Shown one piece after another: positions 7,541-14,745 of a DNA stretch of 64,000 nucleotides. The DNA is taken from NCBI RefSeq assembly GCF_944321625.1, contig NZ_CALUMA010000021.1, positions 1 through 64,000 on the forward strand, in the 5' to 3' direction. The notes beneath the pieces were generated by a model. The model made no database searches. It worked only from the letters and a program-made list of their open reading frames with translations, and was not told where the DNA came from. Position numbers and translations under genes: made by a program. The DNA is from an uncultured Slackia sp. GTDB lineage: Bacteria > Actinomycetota > Coriobacteriia > Coriobacteriales > Eggerthellaceae. Numbering within the stretch: position 1 is the stretch's first letter; each line of letters opens with the position of its first letter.

Positions 7541-8230
7541 CTAGGCGAGCTCCTGCACGACGCGCGCAAGAAGGGTGCGCGGAAGAATCGTGGGAATGCC
7601 CGACCTTTCGCGGAATCGCCGCTTTCCCTCCAACGAGAATCCGATGCAGTCGAGTACGGCCAGGTCGGCCTGTAATTCGCGCGCCGCATCGGCCGTACGG
7701 TCAAGGGCTGCGGCAAGGGAGTCGTGCTCGTCGTAGGGGTTGGCCGCGTACACGCACACGTCATCAACGGAATGGAGCCATTGGGCGCGCGTCTGTTCGA
7801 TTTGGGATGCATCGGGAATCACGACGGCCAAGCGACGCGGGGCGATGGCGCTTACGGTGCGCGAGAGGAGGCGTGAGGGGTAGAGCACGGGGACGTTCGC
7901 GCGCAGCGGCATGGGGAATTCGCCCGTGCACCACATCATGATGCTCGAGGCGCCTTGTTCCTCGAGGCGCGCGATTGCCTGTTGGACGTGCGGGATGATT
8001 TTACGCTCGGCCATGGGGACGCTGCGTCCGTCGCGCAGGCGTGAAACCAGGACATAGTCTCCGGGTTCAGGCGCGATGGACTCGAAATCGGTCACGCTGT
8101 CGAGCGCGCCGGCCTGAATCAGTTCGAAGGAATTGCCAAGCAGGGGCAGCACGTCGGGCGTGACGTCGGTGCGGGGCGCCTGTCCGATGGTGACGGCTCC
8201 GATGATGGGTTTCGGTTGGTTCGCTGGCAT
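7541..8230 (-). CDS. AroM family protein
   Basis: The 229-residue soluble protein matches the AroM family: N-terminal IGAVTIGQAPRTDV, a central VSRLRDGRSV with conserved Arg-Asp-Gly, and a C-terminal LAVLDCIGFSLEGKRRFRE. AroM is a small family named after an E. coli gene in the aroL region; its reaction is unknown. The fold resembles the Asp/Glu/hydantoin racemase superfamily, with a Cys in each half (MMWCTGE and LDCIGF), which would suit a racemase or isomerase; that is inference. The start at 8230 follows GAGGAGGA; the frame continues 68 codons upstream without a site. It shares a 220-base divergent region with the nitrilase-family gene. Confidence 0.8.
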   Translation of the reverse strand: MPANQPKPIIGAVTIGQAPRTDVTPDVLPLLGNSFELIQAGALDSVTDFESIAPEPGDYVLVSRLRDGRSVPMAERKIIPHVQQAIARLEEQGASSIMMWCTGEFPMPLRANVPVLYPSRLLSRTVSAIAPRRLAVVIPDASQIEQTRAQWLHSVDDVCVYAANPYDEHDSLAAALDRTADAARELQADLAVLDCIGFSLEGKRRFRERSGIPTILPRTLLARVVQELA

Positions 8231-8450
8231 CCGGTCGTCCTCCTCGACGATTTGTTTTGGCAGATGGCGGATATGGGGCTTCTGCGGTACGGCGTCTTCG
8301 CCCGAGGTGAGGGGCTTGGCGTTGCCTGCATCATATCCTGCCAAATTCGTCTCAATTCTCGTTTGATATATCTGCGCACGTATCCGCATGATAGCATGGT
8401 GGCATGTGATAAGGGCCTTAGTAAAGGCGGGCAAAACGAAGGGGGCCGCA

Positions 8451-9278
8451 ATGGAAGATTCGACGAAGAAGATGCGTATCGCGCTGGTTCAGTTCGAGGG
8501 CGTGTTGGGCGATGTCGAGGGCAACGTGGCCAAGGCGGTAGGCCAGATCGCTGAGGCTGCGAGCAATGGCGCCGACATGGTCGTGTTCCCGGAACTTTTT
8601 AGCACTGGGTATCATTTAGATACTGTTGGACCGAAGATGACCGAATATGCGGCTATGGACGAATCCACCATCGAGGCTCTTTCTGTCGCCGCGCGCGAGA
8701 ACAACTGCTACGTGGTGGCCGGCATCGCGATGCTGCACGGCCTGGTGGGCGTGCCGTTCAACAGCGCCGTGTTCATCGATCGCACGGGCGAGGTGCAGGG
8801 GTCTTTCGACAAGGTGCATCTGTGGGCGCTCGAGCGCTTCTACTTCCGCAGCGGCGATGAGTTCCCGGTGTTCGAGACGGAATTCGGCAAGGTGGGTATC
8901 ATAATCTGCTACGACCTGGGATTCCCGGAGGCCGCACGCATCCTGGCGCTGCGCGGTGCTGAGCTCATCCTGTGCCCGAGCGCGTGGTGCGTGGAGGATA
9001 TGGATATCTGGCACACCAACGTGCCGTGCCGTGCGCTCGAGAACACGTGCTTCGTGGCGGCGGTCAACCGCTTCGGCCGCGAGGGCGAGGACTTGTACAT
9101 GCCGGGCCACTCGATGGTGTGCGAGCCGCGCGGGCATCGCATCGCCTACGTGGAGGAAGAGGCCGAAGCCATCCTGTACGCCGACATCGACTTCGACGAG
9201 GTGCGCAAGAACCGCATGAGCAGCCCCTACCTGCGCGACCGTCGCCCCGACACCTACGACGAGGTTATGTACTGGTAA
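8451..9278 (+). CDS. Nitrilase-superfamily carbon-nitrogen hydrolase
   Basis: This 275-residue protein is a single CN-hydrolase domain. The catalytic triad is visible as Glu48 (VVFPELF), Lys121 (FDKVHLW) and Cys153 (IICYDLGFPE). Members cleave C-N bonds of amides, carbamoyl compounds or omega-amides; the substrate here is unknown. The ATG at 8451 is chosen because GAAGGGGG lies just upstream, while the frame extends 21 codons further. It is divergent from the AroM/DUF1177 pair and could share regulation with them, suggesting one small pathway for an amide-bearing or amino-acid substrate (inference). A terminator hairpin follows at 9306. Confidence 0.88.
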   Translation: MEDSTKKMRIALVQFEGVLGDVEGNVAKAVGQIAEAASNGADMVVFPELFSTGYHLDTVGPKMTEYAAMDESTIEALSVAARENNCYVVAGIAMLHGLVGVPFNSAVFIDRTGEVQGSFDKVHLWALERFYFRSGDEFPVFETEFGKVGIIICYDLGFPEAARILALRGAELILCPSAWCVEDMDIWHTNVPCRALENTCFVAAVNRFGREGEDLYMPGHSMVCEPRGHRIAYVEEEAEAILYADIDFDEVRKNRMSSPYLRDRRPDTYDEVMYW

Positions 9279-9305
9279 GAGACGCTGCTCTTAACATAAG
9301 TAGGA

Positions 9306-9342
9306 AAGCCCGGTCTGCGCCACATGCAGGCCGGGCTTCTTC
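9306..9342 (+). terminator. Hairpin terminator after the nitrilase-family gene
   Basis: AAGCCCGGTCTGC (9306-9318) and GCAGGCCGGGCTT (9326-9338) form a 13-bp stem with one G-U pair. The T-tail is short (CTTC). Confidence 0.65.
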
Positions 9343-9414
9343 ATGCTTGCTAGGTATCAAAAAGAAACCGCATGTCAGAGGGCGAAAACAGTGTGAATTT
9401 TCATAAATTCTTTA

Positions 9415-9443
9415 TTGACTGGCTTAAATGCCCTTTATATACT
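9415..9443 (+). promoter_or_regulatory. Strong sigma-70-type promoter of rplM-rpsI
   Basis: TTGACT (9415-9420), a 17-base spacer and TATACT (9438-9443) are close to consensus with ideal spacing. It drives a leader of about 145 bases before rplM. Confidence 0.85.
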
Positions 9444-9449
9444 GCAAAA

Positions 9450-9595
9450 GTTCGCTTCAAAAGCCCCGTAAACGCTGCACGCACCAAGCACGGCAGGAAG
9501 GGAGTCCAGGCCCGGAATGTCGGTTCGGCGTAGGAAACCGAACGGCTTTGGAGGCAGCACTTTTGACTTGAACATCCAACCGTATGGAGGACACA
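9450..9595 (+). other. rplM 5' leader, possible ribosomal-protein autoregulatory RNA
   Basis: An untranslated leader of about 145 bases lies between the promoter and the rplM start. It contains GTTCGG...CCGAAC (about 9523-9549) as a clear hairpin and other GC-rich segments. L13 leaders that bind L13 are known in Firmicutes; no exact match to that structure could be confirmed here by eye. Confidence 0.35.
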
Positions 9596-10033
9596 GTGAA
9601 GACGTATTACGCAAAACCGAATGAGGTTGAGCGCGAGTGGTTCGTCATCGACGCCACCGACCAGGTTCTGGGTCGCGTTGCCGCTAAGGCCGCCCAGATT
9701 CTGAAGGGCAAGCACAAGCCCCAGTACACTCCCCATGTTGACACCGGTGACTTCGTCATCATCGTCAACGCCGACAAGATCCGCGTTACGGGCACCAAGG
9801 CTCAGAACAAGGTGTACTCCCGTCACTCCGGATTCCCCGGCGGACTGAAGCAGGAGACCTTCACCGAGGCCATGCAGAAGCATCCCGAGCGCGTGATCGA
9901 GCACGCCGTCAAGGGCATGCTGCCGAAGAACACCCTCGGCCGCAAGCAGGGTATGAAGCTGAAGGTGTATGTGGGCCCCAACCACCCGCATGCCGCCCAG
10001 AAGCCCCGCGAGCTCAAGATTGAGGAGATGTAA
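9596..10033 (+). CDS. rplM: Ribosomal protein L13
   Basis: L13 of the 50S subunit, about 145 residues from the GTG start, the usual bacterial length. Family signatures include [15 protein letters not shown] near the N-terminus, [16 protein letters not shown] and the C-terminal [12 protein letters not shown] and YVGPNHPH. An in-frame ATG at 9584 overlaps TGGAGG, which is more plausibly the ribosome binding site for the GTG at 9596 (spacing five). That gives the standard L13 start MKTYYAKP. It is followed after two bases by rpsI in the conserved rplM-rpsI operon, behind the strong promoter at 9415. Confidence 0.97.
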   Translation: MKTYYAKPNEVEREWFVIDATDQVLGRVAAKAAQILKGKHKPQYTPHVDTGDFVIIVNADKIRVTGTKAQNKVYSRHSGFPGGLKQETFTEAMQKHPERVIEHAVKGMLPKNTLGRKQGMKLKVYVGPNHPHAAQKPRELKIEEM

Positions 10034-10035
10034 TC

Positions 10036-10428
10036 ATGGCTAACGAAGCTGTTTACTACGGCACCGGCCGCCGCAAGAACGCCATCGCCCGCGTGCGTCT
10101 GGTTCCCGGCACCGGCAAGATCACCGTCAACGGCCGTGACGGCAACGAGTACTTCGGCCGCGAGGCGCTGGTGAACTACGCCTCCGCCCCCTTCAAGGTC
10201 ACTGACACCGTGGGTGCCTTCGACGTCATCGCTCGCCTGAATGGCGGCGGTGTTTCCGGTCAGGCTGGCGCTCTGCGCCACGGCATCAGCCGCGCTCTGC
10301 TCCAGGCTGGCGAGTATCGCCCCGAGCTGAAGAAGGCTGGCTTCCTGACCCGCGACGCTCGTATGGTCGAGCGCAAGAAGTACGGTCTGAAGAAGGCCCG
10401 TCGTCGTCCGCAGTTCAGCAAGCGCTAG
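10036..10428 (+). CDS. rpsI: Ribosomal protein S9
   Basis: S9 of the 30S subunit, 130 residues, full length. It carries [19 protein letters not shown] at the N-terminus, the [14 protein letters not shown] segment and the invariant basic tail [11 protein letters not shown] that reaches the ribosomal P site. The start codon follows GAGGAGATG with normal spacing and lies two bases after rplM. A terminator with a TTCG loop follows. Confidence 0.98.
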   Translation: MANEAVYYGTGRRKNAIARVRLVPGTGKITVNGRDGNEYFGREALVNYASAPFKVTDTVGAFDVIARLNGGGVSGQAGALRHGISRALLQAGEYRPELKKAGFLTRDARMVERKKYGLKKARRRPQFSKR

Positions 10429-10459
10429 GCTGCAGGTCGAGAAGACTTTTTGCAATGGA

Positions 10460-10490
10460 GAGGTCCACTTCGGTGGGCCTCTTTTCGTTT
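10460..10490 (+). terminator. Terminator of rplM-rpsI
   Basis: GAGGTCCAC (10460-10468), TTCG, GTGGGCCTC (10473-10481), then TTTTCGTTT. One G-U pair in a 9-bp stem. Confidence 0.85.
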
Positions 10491-10632
10491 GCCCATCGCT
10501 ACGCTTAGGGCAAGCTTGGCTCTGGCTTATCGGCGGTGGTGACGGTTGCGCTACGAATGGAGGGCGCTGCCGTAAGCTGCGATATACTGACAGACAACGA
10601 TTGGTTGCTGCTCCAACTAAGGGGAGGTTTTC

Positions 10633-10725
10633 ATGGCTGGCAATGAACGCGGGTGCTGCGCGTCTATTCTGATTATTGCGTTGGGCATTGCCCTTGGCTT
10701 ATGCATCTTCTCGTTCTGCGGTTAA
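10633..10725 (+). CDS. Tiny 30-residue membrane protein or leader peptide
   Basis: An ATG at 10633 is preceded by a very strong ribosome binding site (AAGGGGAGG, five-base spacing) and opens a 30-codon frame ending in TAA at 10725. The product begins MAGNERGCC and then has one hydrophobic helix (SILIIALGIALGLCIFSF) ending in Cys-Gly. The last 25 bases overlap the likely start of the next gene in another frame, so it may act by translational coupling, as a small membrane protein, or both. It is too short for normal gene calling. The evidence is the ribosome binding site and the clean helix; no homolog is recognised. Confidence 0.6.
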   Translation: MAGNERGCCASILIIALGIALGLCIFSFCG

Positions 10726-11198
10726 AGAAATACGGAGCGCTCGACGCGTGCCTGTTTGTGGCCGCGCTTGCGCTGTTTGCCGTTAACGAGCATCTGGTTA
10801 AGCCCGCCGTGCTGGGCGCTGCTTCCGCGAACGGTTCGCTTGCGGAGGGTGACTCGGCGGCGGGCTTTTCTTTTGTTGAACTGATTATCCTGGGGCACTT
10901 CAATGATTTTTTGGGTGGACTCGCCTTCATGGCGTACACGAACCTGCTTATTTCGCTCGTTGAGCCCCGGTTCCGCATACGCAACCCGTTTATCGGGGTA
11001 GCTTATATCTTCTGCTGCGGTCTCTTCTGGGAATATGCGGCACCGCTGTTCGTGCCCGATAGCGTAAGCGACCCCTGGGATGTGTTTGCCTACTGCCTAG
11101 GCGGCGCAACGTATTGGGCAATTATGGGCGCGAAAAAGATGATTCAAAAGCGTACTAAGTCTGCGCAAAAGGATAAGCCTGCGCACATGAAAAGGTAA
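10701..11198 (+). CDS. Uncharacterised four-helix membrane protein
   Basis: A frame of about 165 codons with roughly four membrane helices (near 10-30, 55-85, 97-115 and 125-145) and a strongly basic tail (KKMIQKRTKSAQKDKPAHMKR). The loop FWEYAAPLFVPDSVSDPWDVFAYCLGG has the look of VanZ-like or YjdF-like proteins (acidic residues in a short loop before the last helix), but I cannot assign it. The frame stays open upstream to a GTG at 10653. I prefer the ATG at 10701, inside the tiny ORF, with coupling to its stop at 10725; the ATG has no site of its own. Confidence 0.6.
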   Translation: MHLLVLRLKKYGALDACLFVAALALFAVNEHLVKPAVLGAASANGSLAEGDSAAGFSFVELIILGHFNDFLGGLAFMAYTNLLISLVEPRFRIRNPFIGVAYIFCCGLFWEYAAPLFVPDSVSDPWDVFAYCLGGATYWAIMGAKKMIQKRTKSAQKDKPAHMKR

Positions 11199-11339
11199 TC
11201 TACTTGCCATCAATCGGGCGAAAAGGCGCTCGAGGGCCCGGGAGGGACGGAGGGGCGCGCAAAAGCACTCGGCTTTCTCAAATATGTAAAATAAAAACTG
11301 GAAAGCCGAAATGGGGCGCATAGAGAGCGAAGCGATTGG

Positions 11340-11371
11340 GGGCGGAGGGTGTTTTGCGTGCCCCTCCGCCC
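11340..11371 (-). terminator. GC hairpin downstream of luxS
   Basis: GGGCGGAGGG (11340-11349) pairs perfectly with CCCTCCGCCC (11362-11371), seven bases past the luxS stop. There is no T-run on the minus strand, so efficiency is uncertain. Confidence 0.5.
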
Positions 11372-11377
11372 TCAGGT

Positions 11378-11845
11378 CTATTCAGCGTACTTCAGATTCT
11401 CGGGCGTCCAATCGCGCAGGATGGGAATCATCTTGTTCGCGATGGCATGGGCGCCTTCCAGGTCCTGCTCGCGGTAGTTGCCGCATTCTTTCTCCGTCGC
11501 GCCAGGGATGGGGCCCTCATACGACGCCACGAACTGCAGCATGTCATTGACCAGCTTGATAGCAACCTCCGGCGTCATGGAATCGCGCACAAGGAAGTAG
11601 AAGCCGGTGCGGCAGCCCATGGGGCCAACGTAGATCACCTGGTCGCTCAGCTCGCCCGAGCGCACATAGGTGGCAAACAGGTGCTCGAAGCTGTGGATGG
11701 CGGCATAGGGTAGGTACTCGCCGCAGTTGGGCTTGACCATGCGAATATCGTACGTGACCACATCGCCATCGATGCGCGAAGTGTACATGCCGGGATCGAG
11801 CTTGGTGTGGTCGACCTGGAAGCTGGCGATCTGCTTGAGTTCCAT
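11378..11845 (-). CDS. luxS: S-ribosylhomocysteine lyase (autoinducer-2 synthase)
   Basis: LuxS cleaves S-ribosylhomocysteine to homocysteine and DPD, the precursor of autoinducer-2, as part of the activated methyl cycle. The 155-residue protein has the metal ligands His51 and His55 in HSFEH, Cys121 in ATEKECGNY, and the catalytic Cys78 in MGCRTGFY. The start at 11845 is set by AAGGAAGGAACCCC just upstream on the minus strand; the frame reads 30 codons further up without a site. No Pfs nucleosidase gene is adjacent. Whether AI-2 acts as a signal here or is only a by-product cannot be judged from the window. Confidence 0.96.
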   Translation of the reverse strand: MELKQIASFQVDHTKLDPGMYTSRIDGDVVTYDIRMVKPNCGEYLPYAAIHSFEHLFATYVRSGELSDQVIYVGPMGCRTGFYFLVRDSMTPEVAIKLVNDMLQFVASYEGPIPGATEKECGNYREQDLEGAHAIANKMIPILRDWTPENLKYAE

Positions 11846-11984
11846 GGGGTTCCTTCCTTGCGAGGCGTTTTGCGAGTTGAGCGGTGTGCCGTCCGCTGCG
11901 ATGTCGGAATGGCGCGTCGAAGCGGTGGCGAGCATTCATTTTTTACATTGGTGAGATGATACGCTATTTGTTAAGCTATGCCGC

Positions 11985-12950
11985 ATGACTGAATCGAAGG
12001 ACATACAAGAAACGAGCGCTGCGAAGGGTGCCGGCGGGGCGGCCAGCAAGGGTGCTGGCGGAAGGAAATCCGACCTTGGCGGCATCATGTTCGCGCTCAT
12101 CGGCGGCATCGGCTGGGGCTTTTCGGGGGCGTGCGCCCAGTTCTTGTTCGGCGCATATGGGGTGGAAACGCTCTGGGCTACGGTCATGCGCCTTCTGGGC
12201 GCCGGCGTGGTTCTGATGGCCGTGTGCGCCGTTCGCTTCCGCCGCGACTTGCGCGCGCTGTGGACGTGTCCGCGCGATATTGCTCACCTGGTGCTGTTCG
12301 CCCTGGCGGGCTTGGCGTTTTGCCAGGCGGCCTATCTGCTTGCCATCGAGAATTCCAATGCGGGTACGGCGACGGTGCTCCAATACATCGGCCCCGTTCT
12401 TATCGTTGTGTTCTCGTGCTTTAGGGGGCGCAAGCTGCCTACGCCGCGTGAGGCGGCTGCCGTTGCGTGCGTAGTGGTGGGCACGTTCCTTATTGCCACG
12501 CATGGCAACCCGGCGACCATGGTGCTGACGCCCGCGGGTCTTACGTGGGGCCTGCTCGCGGCGCTGGGCGTGGCGCTGTATTCGCTTCTCCCCGTGAACC
12601 TGATGCTGCGCTACGGGTCGGTGCCGGTGGTGGGGAGCGCCATGCTTGTGGGCGGCGTCGTCATGTGCGTGGGCACGCAGGCGTGGGCGGTGCCGGTTGC
12701 GCTCGACGCCACAGGATGGCTGGCGCTTTTGGGCGGCCTGGTGCTCATAGGCACGGCGGTGGGGTACACGTTCTACCTGCAGGGCGTGAACATGATTGGC
12801 GCGTCCAAGGCGAGTTTGATTGCCAGCGTCGAGACCGTTTCCGCTACGCTGTTCGCAGTCGTGTGGCTGGGTACGGCGTTCTCGTGGATTGATATCGTGG
12901 GCTTCGTATTCATCATGGCCACGGTGTTTTTGCTGGCGAAAAAAGGGTAG
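11985..12950 (+). CDS. EamA-family (DMT superfamily) membrane transporter
   Basis: A 321-residue protein with about ten membrane helices in two homologous EamA halves (about 30-165 and 175-320). The first half has the typical GIGWGFSGACAQFL start, and the second half ends with TAVGYTFYLQGVNMIGASKASLIASVETVSATLF, the family signature before the last helices. Members export metabolites or amino acids; the substrate is unknown. Residues 1-28 form a Gly/Ala/Lys-rich cytoplasmic tail. The ATG at 11985 has no good ribosome binding site, so initiation may be weak or from a short leader. It diverges from luxS. Confidence 0.88.
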   Translation: MTESKDIQETSAAKGAGGAASKGAGGRKSDLGGIMFALIGGIGWGFSGACAQFLFGAYGVETLWATVMRLLGAGVVLMAVCAVRFRRDLRALWTCPRDIAHLVLFALAGLAFCQAAYLLAIENSNAGTATVLQYIGPVLIVVFSCFRGRKLPTPREAAAVACVVVGTFLIATHGNPATMVLTPAGLTWGLLAALGVALYSLLPVNLMLRYGSVPVVGSAMLVGGVVMCVGTQAWAVPVALDATGWLALLGGLVLIGTAVGYTFYLQGVNMIGASKASLIASVETVSATLFAVVWLGTAFSWIDIVGFVFIMATVFLLAKKG

Positions 12951-12970
12951 CGCGTGGCGGTTTGGGGCGC

Positions 12971-13017
12971 TTGAACGCCCCAGCGGCAATCGATGATAAA
13001 ATATGAGGGTTCATATT
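12971..13017 (+). promoter_or_regulatory. Candidate glmM promoter with adjacent palindrome
   Basis: TTGAAC (12971), a 17-base spacer and GATAAA (12994) form a moderate sigma-70-like promoter. Right after it, AATATGA-GGGT-TCATATT (13000-13017) is a perfect 7-4-7 dyad that would cover the transcription start, so it could be an operator. TTGAAC also overlaps a small GGGGCG...CGCCCC hairpin after the EamA gene. Confidence 0.4.
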
Positions 13018-13190
13018 CTTAGCGCGAAGAGCGGCGGATGAACAGGGGCCGGATTAACGCGGGCGTGCACGGGCGTGTCTGCGGCGGATGCGTCAGATGC
13101 GTTTGAGCGTTTGACACACGGTCTTGGTTCGCAAGCGACGGGCAAAGGCGACCGCGCACCCGCTTGAGCGCATTGGAGATGGGAGCATCT

Positions 13191-14564
13191 ATGGCTCGAC
13201 TTTTTGGAACCGATGGCGTGCGCGGCATCGCCAACTCCGAGCTTACCTGCGAGATGGCGTATCGCCTGGGTCAGGCGGCAGCCACGTTCATGGGCAAGAC
13301 CATCGTGTTGGGCAAGGATACGCGCAAGAGCGGCGACATGCTTGAGGCGGCCGTGGTGGCCGGTATCACAAGCGGTGGCGGCGATGCGCTTCTGGCCGGC
13401 GTCATCCCCACACCTGCCGTGGCGCTGCTCGTGCGCGAGCTGCACGCCGATGGCGGCATCGTGATTTCCGCATCGCATAATCCGCCGGAGTACAACGGCA
13501 TCAAGTTCTTCGATGCGCAGGGCTATAAACTGCCCGACGCCGTGGAGGACGAGATCGAGGAATTCATCAACGCCGGTGGCCTTGAGGGTCAGGTGGCGCG
13601 CGCCAAAGAGGCGGGCGACGAGGATGCCTCCATGCCGGTGGGGCCCGAGGTGGGCGTTGCCATCGAGGTGGAAGACGCCTGCGAGATCTATATCGACCAC
13701 GCGGTGAAAACCGTCGAATCGCAGGGCATCGACTTCGAGGGCCTGCATGTGGCGCTTGATACGGGCCATGGCGCGTCTTCGCTGACGAGCGCCGAGGCGC
13801 TGCGTCGTCTGGGCGCCGAGGTCACGGTGATCAACGACGACTTCGACGGCACCGACATTAACGTGGGGTGCGGTTCCACCCATCTGGGGCCGCTGGCCGA
13901 TCTCATGAAGGAATGCGGCGCCGATGTGGGTATCGCGCACGACGGCGACGCTGACCGCGTGATGCTGATGGCTGCCGACGGCACCGAGATCGACGGCGAT
14001 ATCGTCGAGGCGGTGCTGGCGGTCGACCTCAAGCATCGCGATGCGCTGCCGGGCAATGTGGCCGTGTCTACCGTGATGACCAACCTGGGCTTCGTGCGCG
14101 CTATGGAGCGCGAGGGCATCGAGGTCATCCAGACCAAGGTGGGCGATCGCTACGTGCTGGAGGCCATGCGCGAAGGCGGCTACGCCGTGGGCGGCGAGCA
14201 GTCGGGTCATATGATTCTGCTGGAGTACAACTCCACGGGTGACGGCCTGGTGACGGCCTGCCAGTTCCTGGCGGCGGTGCGTCGCAGCGGCAAGCCGGTC
14301 GAGGAGGCCATCAAGGTGATGACCAAGTTCCCGCAGACGTTGATCAACGTGCGCGTGAAAGACAAGCATGCGCTTGAGGGCAACGGTTCCATCTGGGATT
14401 CCGTGCATGCTGCCGAGGACGAGATGGGCGATACGGGCCGCGTGCTGGTGCGCACGAGCGGCACCGAGCCCGTGGTGCGCGTAATGGTGGAGGCCGAGAC
14501 GCAGGAGGCCGCCGACGCCCATGCGAAGGCTATCGCCAAGGTGGTCGAAAGCGAGCTTTGCTAA
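13191..14564 (+). CDS. glmM: Phosphoglucosamine mutase
   Basis: GlmM converts glucosamine-6-phosphate to glucosamine-1-phosphate for UDP-GlcNAc and peptidoglycan synthesis; glmU, the next step, lies at 21407. The protein of 457 residues begins MARLFGTDGVRG, the family hallmark. The phosphorylated serine is Ser95 in ISASHNPPEYNG, the metal loop is DGDADR, and the sugar loop GEQSGH and the C-terminal phosphate-binding RTSGTEP are present. The ATG at 13191 follows GGGAG; the frame extends nine codons upstream. A long terminator stem follows that overlaps a regulatory palindrome for the next operon. Confidence 0.97.
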   Translation: MARLFGTDGVRGIANSELTCEMAYRLGQAAATFMGKTIVLGKDTRKSGDMLEAAVVAGITSGGGDALLAGVIPTPAVALLVRELHADGGIVISASHNPPEYNGIKFFDAQGYKLPDAVEDEIEEFINAGGLEGQVARAKEAGDEDASMPVGPEVGVAIEVEDACEIYIDHAVKTVESQGIDFEGLHVALDTGHGASSLTSAEALRRLGAEVTVINDDFDGTDINVGCGSTHLGPLADLMKECGADVGIAHDGDADRVMLMAADGTEIDGDIVEAVLAVDLKHRDALPGNVAVSTVMTNLGFVRAMEREGIEVIQTKVGDRYVLEAMREGGYAVGGEQSGHMILLEYNSTGDGLVTACQFLAAVRRSGKPVEEAIKVMTKFPQTLINVRVKDKHALEGNGSIWDSVHAAEDEMGDTGRVLVRTSGTEPVVRVMVEAETQEAADAHAKAIAKVVESELC

Positions 14565-14584
14565 GCCGTTTGTCGATAATTTAG

Positions 14585-14630
14585 TAAGGCGGTGTTACGA
14601 TTCTTGAATTCGTAACACCGCCTTATTATT
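14585..14630 (+). terminator. glmM terminator (overlaps operator 1)
   Basis: TAAGGCGGTGTTACGA (14585-14600) pairs with TCGTAACACCGCCTTA (14610-14625) followed by TTATT. The top of the stem is at the same time the first GTGTTAC palindrome. Confidence 0.65.
14592..14618. promoter_or_regulatory. Operator 1: GTGTTAC-N13-GTAACAC
   Basis: A perfect 27-bp dyad, identical in both half-sites (extended to GTGTTACGA-N9-TCGTAACAC) to operator 2. The half-site and 13-base spacing match the NikR site form I recall for delta-proteobacteria. It covers the -35 box of the importer promoter. Confidence 0.7.
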
Positions 14631-14632
14631 AT
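14604..14632 (+). promoter_or_regulatory. Promoter of the ABC importer operon
   Basis: TTGAAT (14604-14609), a 17-base spacer and TATTAT (14627-14632). The -35 lies in the centre of operator 1 and operator 2 starts two bases after the -10, a layout expected for repression. Confidence 0.7.
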
Positions 14633-14633
14633 G

Positions 14634-14660
14634 GTGTTACGAATTACGAATTCGTAACAC
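14634..14660. promoter_or_regulatory. Operator 2: GTGTTAC-N13-GTAACAC
   Basis: The second perfect 27-bp dyad, its centre exactly 42 bp (four helix turns) from operator 1. It covers the expected transcription start of the importer operon. Confidence 0.7.
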
Positions 14661-14745
14661 TGGGATGGTTGGCAGGGCCTCCCGGCCATGCGACCCTCGT
14701 TTGAAGAGCGGGCGCGTTCGTTTGATTTGCGGAACGGGAGGGATC

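Noticed and set aside
10491-10516. GCCCATCGCTACGCTTAGGGC as another unit of the argS-region repeat
   Set aside because: Only the short hairpin theme is shared; flanking sequence does not align.
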